The notes under the pieces: model-generated
What the model was told of the DNA's origin: nothing
Databases searched by the model: none
What the model saw: the letters and a program-made list of their open reading frames with translations, nothing else
In this document: positions 36,927-48,156 of the stretch, one piece after another
Position numbering within the stretch: position 1 is the stretch's first letter
Layout: the number at the start of each line of letters is the position of its first letter
Made by a program: the position numbers and the translations under genes
Assembly (NCBI RefSeq): GCF_002019765.1
Contig: NZ_KV917380.1
Span: forward strand, 2,201,486-2,265,485
DNA: 64,000 bases
Direction of reading: 5' to 3'
Source: Shouchella oshimensis
GTDB taxonomy: Bacteria; Bacillota; Bacilli; Bacillales; Bacillaceae_D

Positions 36927-38981
36927 TTATTGAAAATCGCGCGGAATCGTCTTCTCCCACTTTTTCTCGAAGACTAACTCGTCGCGCAAGTAGGCTTTTA
37001 AAGTGTTTTCTAAATAGAAATTTGTTTTGTCTGCGGTCATTTTACTATCTGTATGAACTTCTGTCTGCCAGTCGTCTCGTCCAAGGGTGAGTTCCCATGT
37101 ACAGTGAGCTTGAGCAGAAAGGGGATCGCCTTCACGTATCGTATAGACGTTACGGTTTGTACTGCCATACTCTATCCCATTATCAGGTAGCTTCCGTTTT
37201 CCTTCATCCGAGAAGTCGTCTAGCACCCAACGTTCGTTTAGAAGATCATAGTTGATGTGACGATAACGGGATTCTTTTCTTAAAATTTCTCTTCCCATAA
37301 CTGGCGCCGCTTCTGGCTTTTCAAACGGCCATTCTCCGTCTTGTGCATGTGCGCCATCATCGCGAACCGGCAAGTGGAGCGTTGTATCTGTACCAGTCAC
37401 AAGCTCAATTGTTGCTTCCTCTTTCGATGGCCATGCATGGGGCCAGTACGTTGGCGATAGGGCTAACTGTAAGCGATGACCTTCCGGGATACGAATGCCA
37501 ACTGCATTGAGCTGAATAGTTGCCGTGTACTCTTCTCCCGGCTCTAGTGCTTCAGGGAATTCATGACCGTTTAAATGGTTCAAATTCAACATGCCAAAGC
37601 TTATCATTGTCTCCGCGCCATCAGGGGCAACATCACATAGTCTTGCGGCAATGAGGGCATCTCCTTGGTTACTTTTGAAGCGAATGTTCACTTTCGGCAA
37701 ACCGAGTAAATGGAGGGCATCATCCAATGGTTCTGTCGTAAACGTTGTACTTAAGCCTTTTTCCATTCTCTGATCGGACGGCATATCCCCTTCTTGCCCG
37801 AACGGACACCAAACGCCACTGTATAAGCCGTGCTGTTGAACGCTTACTAATGAAACAATCGCCGTCTCTGCTCTTTCAGATGTCAATGCACCATCCCTTG
37901 TTAATGAAAAGGTTTGCTGCTGTCTTTCTACATCTTTCCAAGTGTTCTCAAAAATCCACTTACCTGGACGTTCTTCATAATGAACGGCAGGCTTGACGCT
38001 TTCTTGTTGCCAAGCGGTTAGCATTGGTTCCTCCATTATGCCTGTATCGACACCTTTTAACCAGTGGTCCCACCAGCGCACGCACTCTTGAAGAAAGCCA
38101 ATTGCTGGTCCAGGAATTGCGACTTCAGGGTATTCATGTACCCACGGCCCAATTAACCCTTTTTTCGGACCCGAGAAATGTTCTAGCATTCTAAAAATTG
38201 CATTCGTATAGCCGTCAGCCCAGCCACCAACTGCGAATACTGGAACCGTCATCGCTTCATAATCTTCATTAACAGACCCTTGTTTCCAGTAATCATTTCG
38301 ATGTTGGTGTGTGAGCCACGCTTCTACATATGGCGGTGTTTTCTTTAAACGTTCCAGCCAATTCTCAAACCACGACTCGCCAACAACGGTAGGATCTTGC
38401 GGGCGCGCATTGTACGCAAACATTGTGGATGACCACCACAGCATATCTGATGCTAAAATATTCCCCCCCATATAGTGGACATCATCAGCGTACCGATCAT
38501 CCGTTGAGCATAGCGTAATCACAGCTTTTAGCTGCTTTGGCTGATGCTTTGCTACTTGTAAGCCATTAAACCCTCCCCATGATTTACCGATCATTCCCAC
38601 GTCACCTGTACACCAATCTTGTTTTTCTAACCAGTGTAAAATGTCTAACGCATCTTTCTGTTCTTCCGGCAAATATTCATCATAGAGAATGCCCTCTGAA
38701 TCTCCTGTACCGCGAATGTCTACGCGAATACTAGCATAGCCATGACCAGCAAAGTACGGGTGACGGATGGAATCGCGAAGTGCAGTAAAGTCATTTTTTC
38801 GATATGGTAAATACTCAAGTATAGCCGGAACTGGCTTTTTATTAGCCCCTTTCGGTAACCAAACTTTCGCGGCTAGCTTTGTTCCGTCAGACATTGGTAT
38901 CCAAATATGTTCGATCACTTCAATTTCATAAGGATAGTCTTCTTTCATATGAAGCTTAGAATCTCGAACGTTAAAAACCAT
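36927..38981 (-). CDS. CocE/NonD-family hydrolase (X-Pro dipeptidyl-peptidase-like)
   Basis: 684 aa, cytoplasmic. The alpha/beta-hydrolase core carries the nucleophile elbow MIGKSWGGFNGL (GKSWGG). It opens with EHIWIPMSDGTKLAAKVWLP and has a C-terminal jelly-roll domain (PEGHRLQLALSPTYWPHAWPS). Family members cleave esters (cocaine esterase), acyl amides or X-Pro peptides. It lies 2 nt downstream of a BCCT carrier gene, so it probably hydrolyses the imported compound, perhaps a quaternary-ammonium ester (inference). Confidence 0.87.
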   Translation of the reverse strand: MVFNVRDSKLHMKEDYPYEIEVIEHIWIPMSDGTKLAAKVWLPKGANKKPVPAILEYLPYRKNDFTALRDSIRHPYFAGHGYASIRVDIRGTGDSEGILYDEYLPEEQKDALDILHWLEKQDWCTGDVGMIGKSWGGFNGLQVAKHQPKQLKAVITLCSTDDRYADDVHYMGGNILASDMLWWSSTMFAYNARPQDPTVVGESWFENWLERLKKTPPYVEAWLTHQHRNDYWKQGSVNEDYEAMTVPVFAVGGWADGYTNAIFRMLEHFSGPKKGLIGPWVHEYPEVAIPGPAIGFLQECVRWWDHWLKGVDTGIMEEPMLTAWQQESVKPAVHYEERPGKWIFENTWKDVERQQQTFSLTRDGALTSERAETAIVSLVSVQQHGLYSGVWCPFGQEGDMPSDQRMEKGLSTTFTTEPLDDALHLLGLPKVNIRFKSNQGDALIAARLCDVAPDGAETMISFGMLNLNHLNGHEFPEALEPGEEYTATIQLNAVGIRIPEGHRLQLALSPTYWPHAWPSKEEATIELVTGTDTTLHLPVRDDGAHAQDGEWPFEKPEAAPVMGREILRKESRYRHINYDLLNERWVLDDFSDEGKRKLPDNGIEYGSTNRNVYTIREGDPLSAQAHCTWELTLGRDDWQTEVHTDSKMTADKTNFYLENTLKAYLRDELVFEKKWEKTIPRDFQ

Positions 38982-38983
38982 CG

Positions 38984-40489
38984 TTAGCCTCCTCTAGGAA
39001 AATCTTTTTTTAATGACCGAATAAGCGAAACGGTAAATAAGCCATATAACACAACAACAGGAACCGCTACAATGACTGCCGATGTTTGCACAACCCGTAG
39101 CGCACCAACACTAATGAGTGAAATCGCAAGTATTGAAAGAATAAAACCCCAAATGACACGATGCCATCTTGCCGGTTCTTGTTCGTCTTTCAACTCTTTC
39201 GTCGCGATCGATGCTAGCACATAGCTTGCTGAATCAAGAGACGTTGCTAAAAAGATAAACGCAAGAATGACAAAGAATGCCATGACGATCGTGCTAATTG
39301 GTAGAGAACGAAGTAGTTCAACGATTACCGCTTGTTCTCCCTCGGTTGCTAGAATTTCTGTTAGCGAGAGAGTTTGGTTGGTTTCAAGATGAATGGCGTA
39401 GCCACCAAATACAGCAAAATAGAGCCAGCTTCCAACGGTTCCCCATAATAATATCGATAAGATCAATTGACGTATAGAGCGTCCCCGGGAAATACGAGCA
39501 ACAAACAAGCCAATAAATGGGGCAGTCGCGGCGAACCACGCCCAATAAAACACGGTCCATGTTTGCGGGAAACCACTATTTGCATTTGGATCTGTATAAA
39601 AGCTCATATATATAAAGTTTTGTAGCATTAATCCAAGGCTATTTGTGAAGTTGGATAAAATAAATAAGGTTGGTCCCGTAATCAATACAAAAACGGCAAG
39701 GGCCAAAGCTAAATATACGTTAATGTCACTTAATTTACGAATACCTTTATAAAGACCCAAATACGAACTGGCACTGAAGATGATTGTCCAAAATAGGATA
39801 ATGATGATACTTAGTCCAAGAGATTGCTCCACTCCGATTAAATCACCAATGACAGCCGAGACCATTGGAACCCCTAAGCCAAGTGATGTGCCTAGTCCTC
39901 CTACAAGACTCCAGATCACAAGAATATCGATAAGCTTACCAAGTAAACCATACGAATGTTTTCCAAGTACACCTTCCAATGCTGTGCTAATTTTAAGTGA
40001 TGGTCGTTTAGAAACATAGAAAGAATACGCAATCGCTACAGTAGGAAGAGCGTATAGCGCCCAAGCAGATAATCCCCAATGAAACAAACCATATGTAACC
40101 GCCCAATCAGCTGCATCTGTGCTTTCAGGTGAAAGACCAAAAGGAGGACCAGTGTAATAATAGAGCGGCTCTAGAACAGACCAGAACATAATACTTGTTC
40201 CCATTCCAGCACAGAAAAGCATTGCGCCCCAGCTAAAAGTTGAAAATTCTGGCTTTCCTTCTCCTAAACGGACACGTCCGTATGGTCCAAACGCAAGCCA
40301 ACCTAATACGATAAACAAGCCAAACGTAACGAATTGAAATACCCAATCCATTCGAGTGGTTATGCCACTCATCACATCGTTTAAAAATGGCTCAGCAACA
40401 GCTTGATTTAATACGAGAAGCAAGGAAGCACCAATAATAACAACAACAGAAGACCAAAAAATTAAAGGATCAATCTTAGCTCGATTCAT
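38984..40489 (-). CDS. BCCT-family transporter
   Basis: 501 aa with 12 membrane segments. GAMLFCAGMGTSIMFWSVLEPLYYY and TWTVFYWAWFAATAPFIGLFVARISRGR are BCCT signatures; the aromatic residues of TM8 bind quaternary ammonium groups in OpuD/BetP. The usual Gly-rich GMGIG of Na+-coupled members reads GMGTS here, so the coupling ion and substrate may differ. There is no long osmosensing C-terminal tail. Divergent TetR control rather than osmotic control points to catabolic uptake. Confidence 0.9.
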   Translation of the reverse strand: MNRAKIDPLIFWSSVVVIIGASLLLVLNQAVAEPFLNDVMSGITTRMDWVFQFVTFGLFIVLGWLAFGPYGRVRLGEGKPEFSTFSWGAMLFCAGMGTSIMFWSVLEPLYYYTGPPFGLSPESTDAADWAVTYGLFHWGLSAWALYALPTVAIAYSFYVSKRPSLKISTALEGVLGKHSYGLLGKLIDILVIWSLVGGLGTSLGLGVPMVSAVIGDLIGVEQSLGLSIIIILFWTIIFSASSYLGLYKGIRKLSDINVYLALALAVFVLITGPTLFILSNFTNSLGLMLQNFIYMSFYTDPNANSGFPQTWTVFYWAWFAATAPFIGLFVARISRGRSIRQLILSILLWGTVGSWLYFAVFGGYAIHLETNQTLSLTEILATEGEQAVIVELLRSLPISTIVMAFFVILAFIFLATSLDSASYVLASIATKELKDEQEPARWHRVIWGFILSILAISLISVGALRVVQTSAVIVAVPVVVLYGLFTVSLIRSLKKDFPRGG

Positions 40490-40560
40490 TTGAACACCCT
40501 CTTCATAAAATTTCGACTCACAGAGAAACGTTCTTGCAAAATAACAAATGCGATTATAAA

Positions 40561-40591
40561 ATAATCACGATTAATTAATAATCATGATTAT
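40561..40591. promoter_or_regulatory. Tandem operator candidates between the BCCT and TetR genes
   Basis: ATAATCATGATTAT (40578-40591) is a perfect 14-bp palindrome. ATAATCACGATTAA (40561-40574) is a near copy 17 bp away, and a partial third copy (ATGCGATTAT) precedes it. Their position in the divergent intergenic region suggests TetR binding that controls both directions. Confidence 0.65.
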
Positions 40592-40678
40592 ATAGTTTAC
40601 TTAAAACAAGGTCAACTGACAAATGAGAGCACTATCGCTTAGAATAAAGATAGATTAAGTTAATAAGGAGTTTTTGAT

Positions 40679-41347
40679 GTGGATAAAAAAGACGTAAAAC
40701 GGCGCCGAATGTGGGCATACTTTATTGAAGCAACCGCTGCTATTATTGAAGAAGAAGGCTACGATCACATTACCATTCGAAAAATCGCCGACAAAGCAGG
40801 ATACAATAGCGCGACGATTTATAATTATTTTTCTGAGTTAAGCCACTTAACCTTTTTTGCATCCATGCGATTCTTAAAACCTTACACATCGGCTTTCATT
40901 AATACAATAGACGATAACAAGTCGATCATTGAACAATATCTAAACGGTTGGGAATGTTTTTGTGAATTCTCTTATCAAAATCCCCGACTCTTTCATACCA
41001 TCTTTTTAATGAATATTAGGGAAGAGCCTAAAGATTTGTTTAAACAGTATTATGACCTTTACGAAGACGATATTGTCGAGTTTCCCAATAGCTTAAAACC
41101 AGCTTTATATGAACGAAATGTTGCCATTCGAGGTGAATCTCTATTAAAGGCAGCGGCCGATAAAGGTGAGATTCCTCACTCAAAAGTGAAAACAATCAGC
41201 ACGATGACCACTCTTATTTGGCAAGGTATGCTGACTAGCATTTTAAATCGTCAAACATCCTTAACATCGAATGAAGCGAAACAAGAAACAATGATTTCCA
41301 TTCGAAATATTGTTTACCACGCTCATCTCTTTGAGACAATTACGTAA
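40679..41347 (+). CDS. TetR-family transcriptional regulator
   Basis: 222 aa. The N-terminal HTH is AAIIEEEGYDHITIRKIADKAGYNSATIYNYFSELSHLTFFA; the C-terminal ligand domain is of unclear type. The start is GTG with AAGGAG 8 nt upstream; an overlapping ATG two bases earlier is out of frame. It is divergent from the BCCT/CocE operon and its likely repressor. Confidence 0.9.
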   Translation: MDKKDVKRRRMWAYFIEATAAIIEEEGYDHITIRKIADKAGYNSATIYNYFSELSHLTFFASMRFLKPYTSAFINTIDDNKSIIEQYLNGWECFCEFSYQNPRLFHTIFLMNIREEPKDLFKQYYDLYEDDIVEFPNSLKPALYERNVAIRGESLLKAAADKGEIPHSKVKTISTMTTLIWQGMLTSILNRQTSLTSNEAKQETMISIRNIVYHAHLFETIT

Positions 41348-41422
41348 TCATGTTTGATCAAAACTCTTTCGTTCTTTTTTTATAGACCTAAAGGACATAT
41401 AAGCAATAGTTACAAAGAAAGA

Positions 41423-41656
41423 AGCTGGGACATAACGAAAAGTAGTATTTGAAAAGACGAATAGTCTAAACTATGCTGAGTAGCACCGCTGCAGGAGAAT
41501 CCTTCGCTTTCCGGGAACCCGCCTCCTCCGTGGAAAACCGCCACTCCAGAGTTCGGATTCTCCTTCTGCTCATTTTCATAGAAAACAAACGACGAACGTT
41601 CCTATTTTCAGGAATGTTCGTCATTTTGATCTGTCTATCTACTTTTGTCCCAGCCT
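41423..41656 (-). repeat. Palindromic-ended intergenic repeat, copy 4 (234 bp, inverted orientation)
   Basis: Same family as 15467, 23067 and 31095 but on the opposite strand. It lacks the 29-nt block missing from copy 2 and also has a further small deletion/substitution in the GC-rich half (near 41515-41530). Its central hairpin loop has the common orientation. Confidence 0.85.
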
Positions 41657-41679
41657 CTTTCTTTAACTCAATGTATACG

Positions 41680-43185
41680 TTAACGAAAGATGGCCCCTTC
41701 TCGTGTAAGCTGATTTAATCTTTCTGGTAATCGAAGGCTACCGATCGAATTTTGAGCCGAAATAAAGGATCCCCGAAAAACATCCAAACCTTCATTGCCA
41801 CTACCTGTAGCATCTCCTGAATTTGCATTTAGACTGGATCCTTCCTCTGCTCTGAATCCATTTCCGTTACATGATCGCGCATTAGAACCACGAGCATTTA
41901 TGGTTGAAGATCTTGTTGCAAGGAATCCATTTATCATCGCTTGATTGGCTACACTGTTTCTTGCTTGAATGGTAGACGTTTCGTTAGCAAAGAATCCATT
42001 ATTTCTCGCGCGCTGGGCACTAGAAGTGTCTGCATTGATTATTGAATTAAAACGGGCACTAAAACCTTCTCGACAATCATTCGCAAGAGAGCGATCAGCG
42101 TTGATTATACTTCCTTTTTCCGCAAAAAAACCTTCCCAACTCGCTCCACTTGCATCACTTTCTTGAGCATTGATGGTACTTGCCCCTGTAGCATGATAGC
42201 CAATTGTACAATTTTTTGCAGATGATGTACTAGCGTTAATGGTCGATCCAGTAGAAGCGTGGAAGCCTCTATGGGAACCATCTACAGGTAAATCAGCAGC
42301 ATCAATATGTGAATTGTATGTTGCCATGACACCATAGCCTCTACAGTTCTTTGCGCCATCACCTGCCCACTTATTAGCGGCATAACGTGCATTTATAGTG
42401 CCATTGTGAAGGGCGTGGAAGCCTCTATTGGAATGTGATACATTTGTCTCACGCGCATTCACTTTCGAGCCATCTCTACTATGAACAGCAGTATTCGTTG
42501 CATGACTCACATTTGATTGATAGATGTCGCAAAAAGATCCCCATATGGCATAAACAGCATTGTCGCCACTACAATAATCAAGGATAGAGCGAGCACAATT
42601 AATTTTCGAACCAAAAGACGCCATAAAAGCACGATTGGAGCAATATCGAAAGGATACACCTGTTACATCGCCCGCTCCGATTCCCCCGCCACCCTCTGTT
42701 AAGCCTTCCATATAGCAGAATGCCTCTGAATGGTAATAAGCACCGAGCCCTCGATCAGCATAATTCACACCAGCTCCTGGAAGTAATCGGACTTTCGATC
42801 CGAAAGCTACAGTAATGCCATCACACCGAGCAGTCTGCGTGTCATATTCAAACAGAACCCCAATCGTTGGCAATGTAGCTTGGTTTCGTCCCAAAAAGGC
42901 AGGTCTCCTTGATTCAATTAATGTTTCTGAAATCGCTGATGCTTGAATTGGCACAATTGAATCCTCACTAAGAATCGTCACCCAATCGAGATTTAAATTT
43001 TCGATATGAATCTGTTCTTTTAACACAAAACCCTTTAAAAGATTAAGAGTAACACTTGAATTACTGCGAGTTGCACCAGAAGTAATGAGTGCTCCAATCG
43101 CTTCTGTAATGCTCTCATATTCCCCTCCGTCACCAATATCAATGATCTGCTGTTCAATCTGAAGCGCACTTGTTAAATGGATCAT
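41680..43185 (-). CDS. Right-handed beta-helix repeat protein of unknown function
   Basis: 501 aa from ATG 43185 (AAGGGGAAG upstream), with no signal peptide. After an N-terminal segment (DGGEYESITEAIGALITSG, as seen at the start of many pectate-lyase-like folds), the C-terminal 250 residues are repeats of 22-23 aa with the pattern GF.A..xS.INA..S.A. This is typical of a parallel beta-helix. Such proteins occur as phage tail spikes and as spore-surface proteins. No phage genes are nearby, while a collagen-like exosporium gene lies 1 kb away. Confidence 0.72.
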   Translation of the reverse strand: MIHLTSALQIEQQIIDIGDGGEYESITEAIGALITSGATRSNSSVTLNLLKGFVLKEQIHIENLNLDWVTILSEDSIVPIQASAISETLIESRRPAFLGRNQATLPTIGVLFEYDTQTARCDGITVAFGSKVRLLPGAGVNYADRGLGAYYHSEAFCYMEGLTEGGGGIGAGDVTGVSFRYCSNRAFMASFGSKINCARSILDYCSGDNAVYAIWGSFCDIYQSNVSHATNTAVHSRDGSKVNARETNVSHSNRGFHALHNGTINARYAANKWAGDGAKNCRGYGVMATYNSHIDAADLPVDGSHRGFHASTGSTINASTSSAKNCTIGYHATGASTINAQESDASGASWEGFFAEKGSIINADRSLANDCREGFSARFNSIINADTSSAQRARNNGFFANETSTIQARNSVANQAMINGFLATRSSTINARGSNARSCNGNGFRAEEGSSLNANSGDATGSGNEGLDVFRGSFISAQNSIGSLRLPERLNQLTREGAIFR

Positions 43186-43251
43186 TATTTTCTTCCCCTT
43201 CCTTTTCATATATGGACTTCATAATCTAGAAAGAGAAGGCGAACGATTATT

Positions 43252-43662
43252 CTAAAAATTTATCATAATAAAAATAAATATTCCTATTAGAAAAACGGAA
43301 AAAAGAAGTTGGCTTACTGTTAATTTGTATTCGTTTTTATTCTCTGCATACTTCTTTTCAAAAATAGCACGTACCGAAGCTAACAGAATTAAAAAAATAA
43401 TAAGTAGATACCAAGGCTCAATTAACCAGTTTTGCATGTTGAGAGTCAGCAGCAAATTAACAATTAGTACGACCATAAAAGAGATTCGAATACCATAATC
43501 CCATTTTGCATGCTTTCGGTTCACATGGTTATATGAGAAAAATGGTTTCTTTTCCACTTGAAACCACTTTCTCATGACAATCTGAAAGAACCACAGTAAC
43601 AGCACCACTACAGCTAGGCTAATAATAAGAAACTCCATTCCGAAAACAGACTCTGTATTCAT
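43252..43662 (-). CDS. Small membrane protein, DUF4181-like
   Basis: 136 aa with four membrane segments. The motif RKWFQVEKKPFFSYNHVNRKHAKWDYGIR between TM1 and TM2 resembles DUF4181 proteins of Bacillaceae, whose function is unknown. AAAGGAGGG lies 8 nt before the ATG. Confidence 0.7.
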   Translation of the reverse strand: MNTESVFGMEFLIISLAVVVLLLWFFQIVMRKWFQVEKKPFFSYNHVNRKHAKWDYGIRISFMVVLIVNLLLTLNMQNWLIEPWYLLIIFLILLASVRAIFEKKYAENKNEYKLTVSQLLFSVFLIGIFIFIMINF

Positions 43663-43694
43663 TAAACTAGCCCTCCTTTCATTTCAGAACACTC

Positions 43695-43922
43695 TTAATC
43701 TGTTGGCATTTTATACGTTATAGCGAATTGACTATTAGTAGCGATTGTACGATGAATGTCTTCAAGCACTTCCATCGCCCGTTCTTTAGAATCGTATTTC
43801 CCTAATAAATTGCCCCACTCATTTAACCCAGCACTACCAACACCCATAATTTTCTTTCCAGAAATCGAAACCTCAATAACCTGACTGATTCTCTCTTTGT
43901 CTTGTGCCATTATCCACAACAT
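43695..43922 (-). CDS. Small conserved-looking soluble protein of unknown function
   Basis: 75 aa from ATG 43922; in-frame TTG (43931) and GTG (43925) starts are also possible. The C-terminal pattern LGKYDSKERAMEVLEDIHRTI resembles small Bacillus/phage-type proteins in which a short beta-sheet is followed by a xYxxxExAxxVLxxI helix. Function is unknown. Confidence 0.55.
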   Translation of the reverse strand: MLWIMAQDKERISQVIEVSISGKKIMGVGSAGLNEWGNLLGKYDSKERAMEVLEDIHRTIATNSQFAITYKMPTD

Positions 43923-43996
43923 CACGCTCAACTCTTTCCTCTTATTATTTTCTTCTATCCGTATTTACGTCCTCAATGTTCTCGTTGTTTCATTAT

Positions 43997-44110
43997 TCAA
44001 CAATAAAACTGATAAAACTGGATGACCCCATAGTTTAAAGCGTTAATGGGGCTTTGAGTTCGAATGATAAAATACAACAAAAGCACAATCAAAACACTTT
44101 TCTGTTTCAT
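43997..44110 (-). CDS. Possible 37-aa membrane peptide
   Basis: MKQKSVLIVLLLYFIIRTQS is followed by a 17-residue tail rich in Tyr and Gln. It is preceded by GGAGGTG 10 nt before the ATG. The single hydrophobic helix and good ribosome-binding site support translation. No homologue is recognised. It is read divergently from the collagen-like gene. Confidence 0.4.
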   Translation of the reverse strand: MKQKSVLIVLLLYFIIRTQSPINALNYGVIQFYQFYC

Positions 44111-44112
44111 AG

Positions 44113-45294
<1,182 letters not shown>

Positions 45295-45301
45295 AGATAA
45301 A

Positions 45302-45334
45302 AAAGCGGTTCGCTCATGCGAATCGCTTTCTATT
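45302..45334 (+). terminator. Terminator of the collagen-like gene
   Basis: AAAGCGGTTCGC / GCGAATCGCTTT stem with a TCAT loop and T-rich tail; it may also act on the convergent thiC transcript. Confidence 0.75.
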
Positions 45335-45342
45335 TTGGTTAA

Positions 45343-45504
45343 TTAATAATAAAGTACTTCTACTCTCCCGCATATGTGACAGCGAATAAAATGAGTGTTT
45401 CCAGAAAATTTGTGGTCGCATTCCGATTGCAGAAGCTGTTTTTCATTCTGTAGTTCACTTAATCGTTGTTGTACTTGACTCAACTCTCGTTCCACCCGGC
45501 ACAT
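45343..45504 (-). CDS. Small coiled-coil protein with a zinc-ribbon-like tail
   Basis: 53 aa if started at ATG 45504. A charged helix (VERELSQVQQRLSELQNEKQ) precedes CDHKFSGNTHFIRCHICG, a likely C/H...CxxC zinc site. The frame is open upstream to an ATT at 45540 that overlaps the thiC stop (ATTAA) and lies 8 nt after GGAGG, which would give 65 aa. The ATG has only a poor AAAAAGAGA. It is downstream of thiC on the same strand and probably co-transcribed. Function is unknown. Confidence 0.5.
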   Translation of the reverse strand: MCRVERELSQVQQRLSELQNEKQLLQSECDHKFSGNTHFIRCHICGRVEVLYY

Positions 45505-45535
45505 TCTCTTTTTAACGAGCTCATCCTTTACTTTA

Positions 45536-47341
<1,806 letters not shown>

Positions 47342-47367
47342 TCAAAGATCGGACCTTTGTCCACGCC

Positions 47368-47396
47368 AAAAAGCTAGGTTCCATTTTGAACCTAGC
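47368..47396 (-). terminator. Riboswitch expression-platform terminator
   Basis: GCTAGGTT / AACCTAGC 8-bp stem followed by T5 on the minus strand, between the TPP aptamer and thiC. TPP binding would favour this terminator. Confidence 0.85.
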
Positions 47397-47435
47397 ATCA
47401 CATACATAAATAGAAGACGGTACGTAAAGAGCGTA

Positions 47436-47537
47436 ACCGTTAACTTCCCTACGCTGGCATGATCCAGATCAGGTCCAAAGAGTCAAGAAGCTTCATCGCG
47501 CTTCCCTCTCAGCCCAACTCATTGGACTCCCCTAGTT
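47436..47537 (-). ncRNA. TPP riboswitch (THI element)
   Basis: On the minus strand the conserved elements appear in order: GGGGAGTCC, GCTGAGAGGGAAGC, CCTGATCTGGATCATGCCAGC and GTAGGGAAGTTAACGG. These are the hallmark CUGAGA and the ACCUGAUCUGGAUAAUGCCAGCGUAGGGAA segment. It precedes thiC. Confidence 0.95.
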
Positions 47538-47540
47538 AGT

Positions 47541-47722
47541 CATTATTGAATTCAGTTATCATTGTAGTTGCAATAAATGGAAATGTCAATCAATTATCCG
47601 TAAACCTTTTACAGCAAAGGGACTTTTTCATAGCCAATAGAATTTTAGCCTAACATCCTACTGGCTTTCATTCCTTATTCAATACTTTCATGTTCAACGA
47701 TCACTTAATTGAGAAATAGTCT
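47541..47722. other. Intergenic region between the thiC leader and the glycocin cluster
   Basis: About 180 nt. It must contain the thiC promoter on the minus strand near 47550-47600. I looked here for a small immunity gene at the end of the glycocin operon and saw no ORF with a ribosome-binding site. Confidence 0.4.
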
Positions 47723-48151
47723 TTAGTTAACCCCGTCATTGCTATAAACTTTACTTGCTCTCTCTTTAAACTCTTCCTCTCCAAAAACAGACGAAAATCT
47801 TTCTTGCTCTTTTCCTGAATCAACAAAAATGACTATTGGCGTACTATTAATATCAAAACCCTCTATTAGGAGATTCTTATTTTCATCCTCATTTATATCA
47901 ACTGCTAATACTTCATTTTGTGTTTCCTCAATATAATCATTAATAATTGGTCTTACTTGTTGGCATGGTGCACAGTTCTTCTGATAGAAATATGCTATAA
48001 AGCTATCTTGATTCTCTTGCTTTTCTTTTAGTAGATCTGAGGTTACTGTTTTATATAACGAAGCTTCAGTTGCTACTAAATTACTTACAGAGACGAAACC
48101 AATAAATACCATTGTTAAGATTGCAGCCAAAATGACCGTTATTTTTTTCAC
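47723..48151 (-). CDS. Membrane-anchored thioredoxin-like protein of the glycocin cluster (BdbA-like)
   Basis: 142 aa. An N-terminal signal anchor (MKKITVILAAILTMVFIGFV) precedes an extracytoplasmic thioredoxin fold with the redox motif CAPC (Cys 60 and 63) and the cis-Pro segment INSTPIVIF. It would form or proofread the nested disulfides of the secreted glycocin, as BdbA does for sublancin. GTG 48151 follows GGTGAT; GTG 48160, which overlaps the exporter stop, is an alternative start. Only one such gene is present, whereas characterised glycocin clusters usually carry two. Confidence 0.82.
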   Translation of the reverse strand: MKKITVILAAILTMVFIGFVSVSNLVATEASLYKTVTSDLLKEKQENQDSFIAYFYQKNCAPCQQVRPIINDYIEETQNEVLAVDINEDENKNLLIEGFDINSTPIVIFVDSGKEQERFSSVFGEEEFKERASKVYSNDGVN

Positions 48152-48156
48152 TTTAA

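Noticed and set aside
15467..41656. CRISPR array or insertion sequence as explanation for the four repeats
   Set aside because: The copies are 8-10 kb apart, 234-273 bp long, without spacers, Cas genes or a transposase.
41680..43185. Prophage region around the beta-helix protein
   Set aside because: No terminase, capsid, portal, holin or integrase gene is nearby.
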